Positions 10,554 through 19,122 of a stretch of DNA of 64,000 nt are shown piece by piece; within the stretch, counting starts at the first letter, position 1; each line of letters begins with the position of its first letter. The notes under the pieces were generated by a model. The model did not search any database, was not told the DNA's origin, and saw only the letters and a program-made list of their open reading frames with translations. The translations under genes and the position numbers were made by a program. Origin of the DNA: Chitinimonas taiwanensis DSM 18899 (lineage in GTDB: Bacteria; Pseudomonadota; Gammaproteobacteria; Burkholderiales; Chitinimonadaceae); NCBI RefSeq assembly GCF_900119825.1, contig NZ_FPKR01000014.1, forward strand, positions 78,044 to 142,043. Reading direction: 5' to 3'.

Positions 10554-10630
10554 GGCAGGCATCAGGTCGGTTCGAATGGAGGCCAGCATAGCCGGCCAGC
10601 CTCGCAAACGCTACTGATGCCGCTCACCGC

Positions 10631-11716
10631 CTAGGCCTTGGCCTGTTCGGCCAGGGCCAGCAGCGGGGCCAGCTTGGCCAGCAAGGCCGGCAGATGCGGC
10701 CGCACGGCCTCCTCGCGCCCCTCGGCCAGCAGGGCCAGCGCTTCATGGATTTCGATGGGCGCAAGCGCGGGCGCCGGCAAGGCCGGTGCTTGCAAGCGAT
10801 TGCCGCCCAGCTCGATGGCTTCAGCCAAGCGTTGCAGCGACAAGCTGAACAGCGGCTCGAACTCGCTCAGCTGGTCCACCGTGGCACTACCCACGCCGGC
10901 ACTCACCGTCACGCTCAGTGGCTGGCCTTTGAAATTGATCTTGGCCGCGGCGATGATCTCGCACAGCCGCTCGGCATAACGCAGGCTGCCGGCCAGGTCG
11001 GCGTACAGGAAGATGCCGAAACGCGGTCCTTCCAAACGCGCCAGGATCTCTTCCTTGCGCAGACGGCTGGCCACGGTCTTGGCCACCAGGCTGACCACCT
11101 GCTCGGCCACCGCACTCCCCACCCGCTCGCACAGCGCCGGATAGGCATCGATCTCGAAGACCAGCAGGGTCGCCTCACCATGCACGCGCAGCGCATGCGC
11201 CATCAGCTTCTCGCCGTGCAGCTGGAACATATGCGGGGTAGCCAGGCCGGTCTGCACCTCGGTGGTCGCCGTACGCGCCTGATTAACCTCGCTGGCACGC
11301 AGATCGCGGGCGGTCTTTGCAAGCTTAGCTGCTGCCGTGACCCGTGCCAGCATCTCGGCGCGGTCGGTGGACTTGGTCACGAAATCGTTCGCGCCGCGCT
11401 CCACCGCCAGCTGCTTGGTCTCGGCATCCTCCTCGCCCGAAATGATGATCACCGGGGTATGGCGAATGCGTGCATCACTGGACTTGCGCACGCGGGCCAA
11501 GAGGCCGAAGCCATCCAGGCGCGGCATGCTGAGGTCACTCATCAGCACCAGGATGGTGCCGTCCGCCATCAGGCGCTCCCAGCCCGCCTCGCCATCGGCC
11601 TCTTCGATAATGTCGAAACTGGCGGCCAAGTGCTTCTTGACGGTGGCACGGACGATGCGCGAATCATCCACCACGAGGATACGTGGGCGATCGCTGGCGA
11701 GTTCAGTTTGCGTCAT
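10631..11716 (-). CDS. Response regulator with degenerate GGDEF domain
   Basis: A 361-residue two-domain protein. Residues 10-130 are a receiver: acidic pair D17/D18, phosphoacceptor D61 in SDLSMPRLDG, and the conserved Lys K115. Residues 150-320 have the fold pattern of a GGDEF diguanylate cyclase (LLVFEIDAYPALCERVG, then VSLVAKTVASRLRKEEILAR), but the signature loop reads EGPRF at residues 229-233 instead of GG(D/E)EF. Catalytic metal and substrate residues are therefore missing and cyclic-di-GMP synthesis is unlikely. A C-terminal helical part of about 40 residues is unassigned. No partner kinase is adjacent. It is probably a phosphorylation-controlled regulator that uses the dead GGDEF domain for binding, but this is inference. 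Confidence 0.85.
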   Translation of the reverse strand: MTQTELASDRPRILVVDDSRIVRATVKKHLAASFDIIEEADGEAGWERLMADGTILVLMSDLSMPRLDGFGLLARVRKSSDARIRHTPVIIISGEEDAETKQLAVERGANDFVTKSTDRAEMLARVTAAAKLAKTARDLRASEVNQARTATTEVQTGLATPHMFQLHGEKLMAHALRVHGEATLLVFEIDAYPALCERVGSAVAEQVVSLVAKTVASRLRKEEILARLEGPRFGIFLYADLAGSLRYAERLCEIIAAAKINFKGQPLSVTVSAGVGSATVDQLSEFEPLFSLSLQRLAEAIELGGNRLQAPALPAPALAPIEIHEALALLAEGREEAVRPHLPALLAKLAPLLALAEQAKA

Positions 11717-11835
11717 GACGTTTGAATAATTTCAATTGGAAGCGACAATCTAGCACAGGCGGGCGTCGGACTTGTATTGCGACGCAACAGGCGATTTGTT
11801 AAAACCGCCACACGCCCATTCTGCAGAAGCCGGCC

Positions 11836-12168
11836 ATGCCACTCAGCTACCGTGTTTATCTGTCTGCCTTTCCGCTTGGCTCCAGCGAGCCAGCACGGGT
11901 ATTGGCTGCCATCCGGGCGGACTGGGTTAGTCCATCCTGGGTTTCCAGTCGCGCGCTCGATGGCGCCTGGCTGTTCGAGATGCAGGCCGAAGCCTGCGCG
12001 CCCGATGTGGACGAGGCGGCGCTGGCCGAGCGTCTCACCCTGCTGATCTGGCGCAAGCTCGGGCGCTACGTCAAGGTCGTGGTGGATGCCAGCCCGGGCG
12101 AGTCGGATGAAGCGCGCCGGCGCGAACTTGGCCAGACCGAATACCGCAAACTGATGCGCCTAAACTAG
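11836..12168 (+). CDS. Conserved hypothetical protein
   Basis: A 110-residue soluble protein (begins MPLSYRVYLSAFPLG) with no signal peptide or membrane segment and no motif I recognise. It contains a repeated Trp/aromatic and acidic pattern (WVSSRALDGAWLFEMQAEA) and an internal LLIWRKLGRYVKVVVDA beta-type segment, suggesting a small alpha/beta domain. It ends 34 bases before the enoyl-ACP reductase gene on the same strand, so it may be the first gene of that operon. It is transcribed away from the divergent receiver/GGDEF gene. Existence is supported by position and composition; function is unknown. Confidence 0.65.
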   Translation: MPLSYRVYLSAFPLGSSEPARVLAAIRADWVSPSWVSSRALDGAWLFEMQAEACAPDVDEAALAERLTLLIWRKLGRYVKVVVDASPGESDEARRRELGQTEYRKLMRLN

Positions 12169-12202
12169 TCGCTTCGTTCACTGTAGGTCAGCGAGTCCTC
12201 CC

Positions 12203-12967
12203 ATGCAGTCACTTCAAGGCAAATGCGGCCTGATCATCGGCGTGGCCAATGCGCAGAGCATCGCCTGGGGCTGCGCACGCCAGCTCAAGGCGGCCGGTGC
12301 GCGCAGCGCTATCACCTATCTGAATGCCAAGGCGGAAAGCCATGTGCGCCCACTGGCCGAGCAGATTGAGGCCGAACTGATTCTGCCCTGTGATGTGGAA
12401 CAGCCAGGCCAGCTCGAAGCCGTGTTCGCCGCACTCGAGCAGCACTGGGGCCAGCTCGACTATCTGATCCACTCGATTGCCTACGCGCCGCTGGCCGATC
12501 TGCACGGCCGGCTGGTCGATTGCTCGACAGCCGGCTTTCTGCGCGCCATGGATGTGTCCTGCCACTCGCTGATCCGCATGGCCAAGCTGGCCGAACCGTT
12601 GATGCCCAAGGGCGGCACACTGCTGACCATGTCCTATCTGGGCGCCGAACGGGTGGTCGAGCACTACGGCCTGATGGGGCCAGTGAAGGCCGCGCTGGAA
12701 AGCACGGTGCGCTATCTGGCCGCCGAGCTGGCCGAGCGCGGCATCCGCGTACACGCGATCTCGCCCGGCCCCATGCCCACCCGCGCCGCCTCGGGCATCG
12801 CCCATTTCGACACGCTGATGCAGGCCGCCATGGCCAAAAGCCCGCAGCATCAGTTGGCCACGCCGGACGATGTCGGCCAGCTGGCCAGCTTTCTGATTTC
12901 CGACGCGGCACGCGTCCTGACCGGCTCGACCCATTATGTCGATGCCGGCTACCACATCATGGGATAA
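12203..12967 (+). CDS. fabI: Enoyl-[acyl-carrier-protein] reductase (FabI family)
   Basis: A 254-residue short-chain dehydrogenase of the divergent FabI type, which reduces enoyl-ACP with NAD(P)H in the last step of fatty-acid elongation. The nucleotide-binding segment reads GLIIGVANAQSIAWGCARQL, the FabI form of the glycine motif. Catalytic residues line up with the E. coli enzyme: Y145, Y155 and K162 in the Y-x6-K arrangement (HYGLMGPVKAALES), followed by RVHAISPGPMPTRAASGI. The gene sits directly ahead of phosphate acetyltransferase and acetate kinase, a grouping known from other betaproteobacteria. Because of that context it may be a paralogue with a specialised role rather than the only FabI; this cannot be decided from the window. 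Confidence 0.88.
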   Translation: MQSLQGKCGLIIGVANAQSIAWGCARQLKAAGARSAITYLNAKAESHVRPLAEQIEAELILPCDVEQPGQLEAVFAALEQHWGQLDYLIHSIAYAPLADLHGRLVDCSTAGFLRAMDVSCHSLIRMAKLAEPLMPKGGTLLTMSYLGAERVVEHYGLMGPVKAALESTVRYLAAELAERGIRVHAISPGPMPTRAASGIAHFDTLMQAAMAKSPQHQLATPDDVGQLASFLISDAARVLTGSTHYVDAGYHIMG

Positions 12968-12969
12968 CA

Positions 12970-13887
12970 ATGACTTCCGATGCCCTGAGCCTCTTGCTGG
13001 AACTGGCACGCGCCCTGCCCGCCGTCCGCATGGCGGTTGCCCACCCTTGCGATGCCGAGTCGCTGCGCGGCGCGCTCGATGCGCGCGAGCAGGGTTTGAT
13101 CGACCCCATCCTGATCGCCCCACTGGCCAAGCTGCAGGCGGTGGCCGAGGCGAGCGGGCAATCGCTGCAAGGTGTGCACTGCATTGATGTGCCGCATAGC
13201 CATGCCGCGGCCGAGCAGGCCGTGCAGCTGGCGCGTCGCGGCGAGGTCAATGCGCTGATGAAGGGCAGCCTGCACTCGGATGAGCTGCTGCATGCGGCGC
13301 TCAGCTCGGCCGGCGGCCTGCGCACCGAGCGCCGGGTCAGCCATGTATTTGCGATGGAAGTACCGGCCTACCCGAAACCGCTGTTCATTACCGATGCAGC
13401 GGTCAATATCGAACCCGATCTGCTCGCCAAGCGCGATATCGTGCAGAACGCGATTGATCTGCTGCATGCGCTGGGTATCGTCGAGCCCAAGGTGGCCATC
13501 CTGGCCGCAGTGGAAACCGTCAATCCGGCCATGCGCGCCACCATCGATGCGGCGGCACTGTGCAAGATGGCCGATCGCGGCCAGATCAGCGGCGGCATGC
13601 TGGATGGTCCGCTAGCCTTCGATAATGCGATCTCGGCCGATGCGGCGCGCAGCAAGGGCATCCGCAGCCCGGTGGCCGGCCTGGCGGATATCCTGCTGGT
13701 GCCCGATCTGGAAGCCGGCAATATGCTGGCCAAGCAGCTGCAATATCTGGCCGGTGCACGCGCGGCCGGCATTGTGCTCGGCCTGAAGGTACCCATTGTG
13801 TTGACCAGCCGTGCCGACAATGCCGAGGCGCGCATGGCATCCTGCGCCATCGCCAAGATCCTAGCCGCACGACGAGTAGTGGCATGA
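12970..13887 (+). CDS. pta: Phosphate acetyl/butyryltransferase
   Basis: A 305-residue PTA/PTB-family enzyme converting acyl-CoA and phosphate to acyl-phosphate and CoA. Visible family features are GEVNALMKGSLHSDELLHA near residues 92-108, SHVFAMEVPAYPKPLFITDAAVN around 120-140, NPAMRATIDAAALCKMADRG near 185-200, DGPLAFDNAISADAARSKGI, and the C-terminal GLKVPIVLTSRADNAEARMAS. The length fits the short single-domain form, not the 700-residue E. coli Pta. The start ATG lies 2 bases after the fabI stop codon, and the stop overlaps the acetate kinase start in an ATGA, so the three genes are one operon. It works with the downstream kinase to make ATP and acetate, or in reverse to activate acetate. 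Butyryl specificity is possible. Confidence 0.9.
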   Translation: MTSDALSLLLELARALPAVRMAVAHPCDAESLRGALDAREQGLIDPILIAPLAKLQAVAEASGQSLQGVHCIDVPHSHAAAEQAVQLARRGEVNALMKGSLHSDELLHAALSSAGGLRTERRVSHVFAMEVPAYPKPLFITDAAVNIEPDLLAKRDIVQNAIDLLHALGIVEPKVAILAAVETVNPAMRATIDAAALCKMADRGQISGGMLDGPLAFDNAISADAARSKGIRSPVAGLADILLVPDLEAGNMLAKQLQYLAGARAAGIVLGLKVPIVLTSRADNAEARMASCAIAKILAARRVVA

Positions 13888-15056
13888 GGTCGGTACTGAC
13901 CCTGAACGCCGGCTCCAGTAGCCTGAAGTTCGCGCTGTATCGGGCCGCAGATCTGACGTTGATCTGCAAGGGGCAGATAGAGAACCTCGGCCATCTCAGC
14001 GATGACAGCCACACGCTATTCCACGCACGCGACGCCGCAGGCAAGGCGCTGGCCGATGCTGAGATCGCCGGGCATGAGCATGCGGCCGCGCTGCGCTATT
14101 TGCTCGACTGGCTGGACCGCCAGTACCAGGGCCTGCGCCCGGCGGCGGTCGCGCACCGCATCGTGCACGGCGGCCCGCGCTTTGCCGAACCCCTGCGCCT
14201 GAGCGACGAGACGTTGCAGGCACTGGATACGCTCACCCCACTCGCCCCCCTGCACCAGCCGCATGGCCTGGCTGGTGCGCGCAGCATGCTGACCCTGCTG
14301 CCCGAGGTCGCGCAGATCGCCTGCTTCGACACCGCCTTCCACCGCAGCCAGCCCGAGCTGCAGCAACGTTTCGCGCTGCCGGACTCGTATTTCCAGCAGG
14401 GCGTGCGCCGTTACGGCTTTCACGGCCTGTCCTACCAATACATCGCCCAGCAATTGCCCGCCCACCTGGGTGCCGCCGCCGAGGGCCGCGTGGTGGTCGC
14501 CCATTTGGGCAATGGCGCCAGCGCCTGTGCCTTGCTCGGCCGGCAGAGCATGGCCAGCAGCATGGGTTTTACCGCGCTGGATGGGCTGATGATGGGCACC
14601 CGCTGCGGACGGATCGATCCGGGCGTACTCATCTATTTGCAAGAGACGCTGGGCATGTCGGTAAACGAGATCAGCCAGCTGCTCTACCAACAGTCCGGCC
14701 TGCTGGGCGTATCCGGCCTCAGCCACGATATGCGCACGCTATCGGCCAGCCCGGAACCAGCCGCCCAGCTGGCGATTGCCCTGTTCTGCCAGCAGGCCGC
14801 GCGCGAAATCGCCGCACTCTGCGTGGCCATCGGCGGCCTGGATGCCCTGGTATTCACCGCCGGCATCGGTGAACACCATCCACGCGTGCGCGCCGAAATC
14901 TGCCGCCAGCTGCAATGGCTGGGGCTGGACCTCGACAGTGCAGCCAACCAGGCCAACGCCGCGCGCATCAGCACGGCGACCAGCTCAATCAGCGCCTGGG
15001 TGATAGCCACCGACGAGGAAGCCATGCTGGCCCGGGCCGCGGTGGCTTATTGCTAA
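13884..15056 (+). CDS. ackA: Acetate kinase
   Basis: A 390-residue acetate/propionate kinase that interconverts acetyl-phosphate plus ADP with acetate plus ATP. It has the family opening VLTLNAGSSSLKFALYR, the HRIVHGG motif near residue 90, FDTAFHRSQP near 150, VVVAHLGNGASACALLG near 205, TALDGLMMGTRCGRIDPG near 235, and VFTAGIGEHHPRVR near 325. These cover both acetate-kinase signatures and the catalytic Arg/Asp/Glu positions. It overlaps pta by four bases (ATGA) and is followed by a strong terminator hairpin, so it closes the fabI-pta-ackA operon. Length is typical (about 400). Confidence 0.95.
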   Translation: MRSVLTLNAGSSSLKFALYRAADLTLICKGQIENLGHLSDDSHTLFHARDAAGKALADAEIAGHEHAAALRYLLDWLDRQYQGLRPAAVAHRIVHGGPRFAEPLRLSDETLQALDTLTPLAPLHQPHGLAGARSMLTLLPEVAQIACFDTAFHRSQPELQQRFALPDSYFQQGVRRYGFHGLSYQYIAQQLPAHLGAAAEGRVVVAHLGNGASACALLGRQSMASSMGFTALDGLMMGTRCGRIDPGVLIYLQETLGMSVNEISQLLYQQSGLLGVSGLSHDMRTLSASPEPAAQLAIALFCQQAAREIAALCVAIGGLDALVFTAGIGEHHPRVRAEICRQLQWLGLDLDSAANQANAARISTATSSISAWVIATDEEAMLARAAVAYC

Positions 15057-15074
15057 GCCGCGCGCCAGACCAAT

Positions 15075-15104
15075 AAAAAACCCGCTCCAAGGAGCGGGTT
15101 TTTT
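15075..15104. terminator. Bidirectional rho-independent terminator
   Basis: A perfect inverted repeat (CCCGCTCC, two-base loop, GGAGCGGG) flanked by A6 on one side and T6 on the other. It lies between the convergent ackA and rpsT genes and can end both transcripts. Confidence 0.92.
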
Positions 15105-15151
15105 GCGACATTCGATGCTGGCCAGCGATTCGTTTGTCTGTGTCTTGCGAC

Positions 15152-15415
15152 TTAGGCCATGGCCTTGATGGCGGCAGCCAGGCGGCTCTTGTGGCGAGCA
15201 GCCTTGTTCTTGTGGAACACGCCCTTGTCGGCGATGCGGTCCAACGTGCTGGTGCTTGCCTTGAAGGTTTCGACTGCAGCAGCCTTATCGCCAGCTTCGA
15301 TGGCCTTCAGCACTTTCTTAACTGCAGTGCGGAATTCCGAGCGTTGGCTCATGTTGTGAAGGCGGGCCTTAGCAGCCTGACCTGCGCGCTTACGTGCTTG
15401 TGCGCTGTTTGCCAT
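15152..15415 (-). CDS. rpsT: 30S ribosomal protein S20
   Basis: An 87-residue, very basic protein that binds 16S rRNA early in small-subunit assembly. It matches S20 throughout: [18 protein letters not shown] at the start, [21 protein letters not shown] in the middle, and the [19 protein letters not shown] segment near the C-terminus. An AAGGAG lies upstream of the ATG. It is a single-gene unit, divergent from murJ, and converges on the acetate kinase gene with a shared terminator. The rpsT/murJ neighbourhood is common in Betaproteobacteria. Confidence 0.97.
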   Translation of the reverse strand: MANSAQARKRAGQAAKARLHNMSQRSEFRTAVKKVLKAIEAGDKAAAVETFKASTSTLDRIADKGVFHKNKAARHKSRLAAAIKAMA

Positions 15416-15536
15416 TTAAATCAACTCCTTAAACCGGTAAAAGGACTATCGCGAAACCGCGCATTATGCCGATGCTCGGCCTATCTGGCAATCATCGCGT
15501 ACACTTGCGCGGTTTTGTCAATCAGCAGCCCTGCGC

Positions 15537-17072
15537 ATGAATCTCCTCAAGGCCCTTGCCCGCACCAGCAGCATGACCATGCTGTCCCGCATTCTCGGCT
15601 TCGTGCGCGATGCGATCAATGCCCATCAGTTTGGCGCCAGCAAGGCTATGGATGCCTTCGTGGTGGCCTTCATGCTGCCGAATATGTTCCGGCGCATCTT
15701 TGCCGAAGGCGCCTTCTCGCAGGCCTTCGTCCCCCTGCTGGCCGAATACAAGCAGACGCAGGGCGAGGACGCCACGCGGCGCTTTATCGCCGATGTGGCC
15801 GGCCTGCTGACCCTGGCGCTGGTCGTCCTGACCGTGATCGGCGTGCTGGCTGCGCCCGCCATCGTGCTGCTGTCCGCTTCCGGCTTTGATAAGGATGCAG
15901 CCAAGTTCCAGCTCACTGTCGAGCTGACCCGCATCACCTTCCCCTACATCCTGCTGATCTCGCTGTCCTCGCTGGTGGGCAGCATTCTCAATACCTGGAA
16001 TCGCTTCACCGTCCCCGCCTTCACGCCCACCCTGCTCAATCTGGCCATGATAGGCAGCGCACTGTGGCTATCGCCCTTCTTTGCAGAACCCATCGTGGCG
16101 CTCGCCATTGGCGTGACGCTGGGCGGCGTGGCCCAGCTGCTGTTCCAGCTGCCCTGGCTGGCCAAGACCGGCATGCTGAGCTGGCCGAAGTTGAATCTGA
16201 AGGACCCGGGCGTGTGGCGTGTGCTCAAGCAGATGGGGCCGGCCATGTTTGGCGTGTCGGTGGCGCAGATCAGCCTGCTGCTCAATCGCAATTTCGCCTC
16301 CTGGCTGCCCGATCACAGTATGAGCTGGATGTATTACGCCGACCGCCTGATGGAGCTGCCCACCGGTGTGCTCGGTGTGGCGCTGGGGACCATCCTGCTG
16401 CCCAGCCTGTCCAAGCTGAAGGCGGCCGAGCGCCATGATGACTACTCGGCCACGCTGGACTGGGGGTTGCGCCTGTGCTGGCTGCTGGCCCTGCCCGCCA
16501 CGGTGGCACTGGCGGTGATCGGCGAGCCGCTGATCGCCGTGCTGTTCGAACGCGGTGCCTTCCAGCTGCAGGACACCCTGCAAACCCAGCGTGCGCTGAG
16601 CGCCTATGCGGTTGGCCTAATGGCGCTGATCTCGATCAAGGTGCTGGCGCCGGCCTTCTATGCGCGTCAGGATATCCGCACCCCGGTCAAGATCGGCGTC
16701 GCCACCCTGCTGCTGACCCAGCTGTTCAATCTACTGCTGATCGGCAGCCTGCAGCATGCCGGCCTCGCCCTGGCCATCAGCCTGGGCGCGTGCTTCAATG
16801 CCACCCTGCTCTATCTGGGCTTGCGCAAGAAGAACATCTATCAACCCAAACCGGGCTGGCTGCGCTTCCTGGCCAAGCTGTTTGCCGCAGTCGGCCTGAT
16901 GGCGCTAACGCTATGGGGCCTGCAACACGCGCTCGGCGCTTGGCATCATCTGCCGGTATGGATACTGGTGAGCAAGCTCAGCATGCTGGTCCTGGCCGGC
17001 GCCCTCGTCTACTTCGCCGTACTGGGTGCCCTAGGCTTTCGGCCGCGCGATTTTTCGCGCAAATCCATCTAG
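15537..17072 (+). CDS. murJ: Lipid II flippase MurJ
   Basis: A 511-residue inner-membrane protein of the MurJ/MviN family that moves lipid II across the membrane for peptidoglycan synthesis. It opens with [20 protein letters not shown] and [20 protein letters not shown], the conserved N-terminal MurJ signature with its essential Arg, and has about 14 hydrophobic segments over its length. The [19 protein letters not shown] loop near residues 57-75 and the [23 protein letters not shown] segment near 335 are also characteristic. Length agrees with E. coli MurJ (511). It stands alone between rpsT (divergent) and the aminotransferase gene. Confidence 0.95.
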   Translation: MNLLKALARTSSMTMLSRILGFVRDAINAHQFGASKAMDAFVVAFMLPNMFRRIFAEGAFSQAFVPLLAEYKQTQGEDATRRFIADVAGLLTLALVVLTVIGVLAAPAIVLLSASGFDKDAAKFQLTVELTRITFPYILLISLSSLVGSILNTWNRFTVPAFTPTLLNLAMIGSALWLSPFFAEPIVALAIGVTLGGVAQLLFQLPWLAKTGMLSWPKLNLKDPGVWRVLKQMGPAMFGVSVAQISLLLNRNFASWLPDHSMSWMYYADRLMELPTGVLGVALGTILLPSLSKLKAAERHDDYSATLDWGLRLCWLLALPATVALAVIGEPLIAVLFERGAFQLQDTLQTQRALSAYAVGLMALISIKVLAPAFYARQDIRTPVKIGVATLLLTQLFNLLLIGSLQHAGLALAISLGACFNATLLYLGLRKKNIYQPKPGWLRFLAKLFAAVGLMALTLWGLQHALGAWHHLPVWILVSKLSMLVLAGALVYFAVLGALGFRPRDFSRKSI

Positions 17073-17138
17073 ATACCCGCATCGTCACCCGGCCTGCTCG
17101 CAGGCCACTGGCTAGACCGCATCAAGGAAAGGAAGACC

Positions 17139-18335
17139 ATGGAACTCTCGCACCGTGTTCAAGCGATCAAGGAATCCCCCACGCTGGCCATTACCGCCAA
17201 GGCGCAGAAGCTGAAGGCCGAAGGGCGCGATGTGGTGGCGCTGGCCGCCGGCGAGCCGGATTTCGACACGCCCGAGCACATCAAGGCTGCTGCGATCGCT
17301 GCGATTCAAAATGGCTTTACCAAGTACACGCCGGTCTCGGGCACGCCGGGCCTGAAGAACGCCATCATCGCGAAGTTCAAGCGCGACCAAGGACTCGACT
17401 ACACCGCCAAGCAGGTACTGGTGTCCTGCGGTGGTAAGCAGAGCTTCTACAACCTTTGCCAGGCCTATCTGAACCAGGGCGACGAGGTGATCATCCCCGC
17501 GCCCTACTGGGTGTCCTACCCCGATATGGTGATCCTGGCCGAGGGTAAACCGGTCATCGTCGAATGCGGTATCGAGCAGGGCTTCAAGCTCAGCCCGGCC
17601 CAACTGGCCGCGGCTATCACCCCGCGCACCAAGCTGGTGGTGCTGAACTCACCGTCCAACCCGACTGGGGCTGTGTACACACTGGCCGAGCTGAAGGCAC
17701 TGGGCGAGGTGCTCAAGCAGCACCCCAAGGTGCTGATCGCGTCGGACGATATGTATGAGCACGTGATGCTGGGCGATACCAGTTTCGCCAACATCCTGAA
17801 CGCCTGTCCGGAGCTGTATCCGCAGACCATCGTGCTGAACGGCGTGTCCAAGGCCTACTCGATGACTGGCTGGCGCATCGGCTATGCAGCCGGGCCGGAG
17901 TGGCTGATCAAAGCGATGGAGAACATCCAGTCGCAATCGACCTCGAATCCGACCTCGATCTCGCAGGTGGCCGCCGAAGCGGCCCTGAATGGTCCACAAG
18001 CCGATTGCTTCGCCCCGATGCTGGCCGCCTTCAATGCCCGGCATGAGTTCGTGCTGAGCGCCTTCAATGCGATTCGCGGCCTGAAGTGTCTGCGCGCCGG
18101 CGGCGCCTTCTACGCCTTCGTCGATGCGCGCGAGGCGATCCAGAACCTGCATCGCGAAGGCAAGCTGGCTGCGCCTACCGATCTGGCACTGGGCAGCTAT
18201 CTGCTCGAGGCTCAGGATGTGGCCGTGGTGCCGGGCTCGGCCTTCGGTGCCGAGGGCTATTTCCGCATCAGCTTCGCCACCAGCATGGCCAATCTGGAAA
18301 AAGCACTGGCACGCATCGCCAGCGCGCTCAACTAG
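17139..18335 (+). CDS. Aspartate aminotransferase-family PLP enzyme
   Basis: A 398-residue fold-type I aminotransferase of the class Ib aspartate transaminase group, transferring amino groups between aspartate (and possibly prephenate or other acids) and 2-oxoglutarate. Visible features: AGEPDFDTPEHIKAAAI near residue 37, YTPVSGTPGLKNAI near 63, NSPSNPTG near 170 (substrate Asn), DDMYEHV near 203, and the PLP lysine K238 in NGVSKAYSMTGWRIGYAAG. A C-terminal Arg in GYFRISFATS is the expected carboxylate-binding residue. A purine-rich GGAAAGGAAG precedes the ATG. It is transcribed in the same direction as murJ and ends in its own terminator. Confidence 0.93.
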   Translation: MELSHRVQAIKESPTLAITAKAQKLKAEGRDVVALAAGEPDFDTPEHIKAAAIAAIQNGFTKYTPVSGTPGLKNAIIAKFKRDQGLDYTAKQVLVSCGGKQSFYNLCQAYLNQGDEVIIPAPYWVSYPDMVILAEGKPVIVECGIEQGFKLSPAQLAAAITPRTKLVVLNSPSNPTGAVYTLAELKALGEVLKQHPKVLIASDDMYEHVMLGDTSFANILNACPELYPQTIVLNGVSKAYSMTGWRIGYAAGPEWLIKAMENIQSQSTSNPTSISQVAAEAALNGPQADCFAPMLAAFNARHEFVLSAFNAIRGLKCLRAGGAFYAFVDAREAIQNLHREGKLAAPTDLALGSYLLEAQDVAVVPGSAFGAEGYFRISFATSMANLEKALARIASALN

Positions 18336-18354
18336 CCCGCCCAGCCCAGCCGAC

Positions 18355-18384
18355 AAGCCGCTCCCAGCCCGGAGCGGCTTTTTT
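18355..18384 (+). terminator. Rho-independent terminator after aminotransferase
   Basis: The inverted repeat AAGCCGCTCC / GGAGCGGCTT with a six-base loop is followed directly by a T run, 19 bases after the aminotransferase stop codon. Confidence 0.9.
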
Positions 18385-18522
18385 GTTCCCAGTTCGCCAC
18401 ATTATCGAAAACCCTTACACGGGCATTCCAGCGCGATGCCAAAGGCCTATGTTATGGTGCACTTGCTCTAAACCGCGCTACAGCGTCGTTTGCGGGCAAA
18501 AAACCATAATGGGGACAAACCA

Positions 18523-19122
18523 ATGCAGCTGCTACTCAAACTGGCAGGCTGGGTGGATGCGCTGAACGAGCGCATCGGTCAGTCAGCCAAATGGCTGGTA
18601 CTGGTCTGCGTCTTGATCAGTGCCGGCAATGCCGTCATCCGCAAGGCTTTCGATATGAGTTCGAATGCTTTCCTGGAAATCCAGTGGTATCTGTTTTCCG
18701 CCATCTTCCTGCTTGGCGCCGCCTACACCCTCAAGCACAACGAGCATATCCGCATCGACATCCTGCTCGGCAAGCTCAGCCCACGTAAGCAAGCCTGGGT
18801 CGACATCCTGGGCGGACTGTTCTTTCTGCTGCCGATGGCCATCGCGATCTTTTATTACGCCTGGCCCGTGGTGACCCAGATGATCGCCAGCGGCGAACAG
18901 TCGGCCGACCCAGGCGGGCTGGTGCGCTGGCCGGTGTGGGTGCTGATACCGATCGGCTTTGGCCTGCTGATCGCGCAAGCGATCGCGGAAATCATCAAGC
19001 GCGTGGCCTTTCTGCAGGGCCTGATCCCAGATCCGGCCGAAAAACACAGCGGTCAGACCGCGGAAACCGTCGATACCCATCTCGACGCCGTACTCGACCA
19101 GGATAAGGGAGGCCGCGCATGA
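18523..19122 (+). CDS. TRAP transporter small permease (DctQ family)
   Basis: A 199-residue membrane protein, the small (Q) subunit of a tripartite ATP-independent periplasmic transporter. Four hydrophobic segments are visible (WLVLVCVLISAGNAVIRKAF, EIQWYLFSAIFLLGAAYTL, FLLPMAIAIFYYAW, VWVLIPIGFGLLIAQAI), with the family motif KHNEHIRIDILLGKLSPR between the second and third. The start was set at MQLLLK, where GGGGAC gives a spaced ribosome-binding site. The stop codon overlaps the large-permease start (ATGA). With the next two genes it forms a complete Na+-driven uptake system for an organic acid. Confidence 0.93.
   Translation: MQLLLKLAGWVDALNERIGQSAKWLVLVCVLISAGNAVIRKAFDMSSNAFLEIQWYLFSAIFLLGAAYTLKHNEHIRIDILLGKLSPRKQAWVDILGGLFFLLPMAIAIFYYAWPVVTQMIASGEQSADPGGLVRWPVWVLIPIGFGLLIAQAIAEIIKRVAFLQGLIPDPAEKHSGQTAETVDTHLDAVLDQDKGGRA

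Noticed and set aside
10694..11725. Open frame of 343 codons opposite the receiver/GGDEF gene
   Set aside because: His/Gln/Leu-rich shadow frame with no domain; the opposite strand has a convincing receiver domain.
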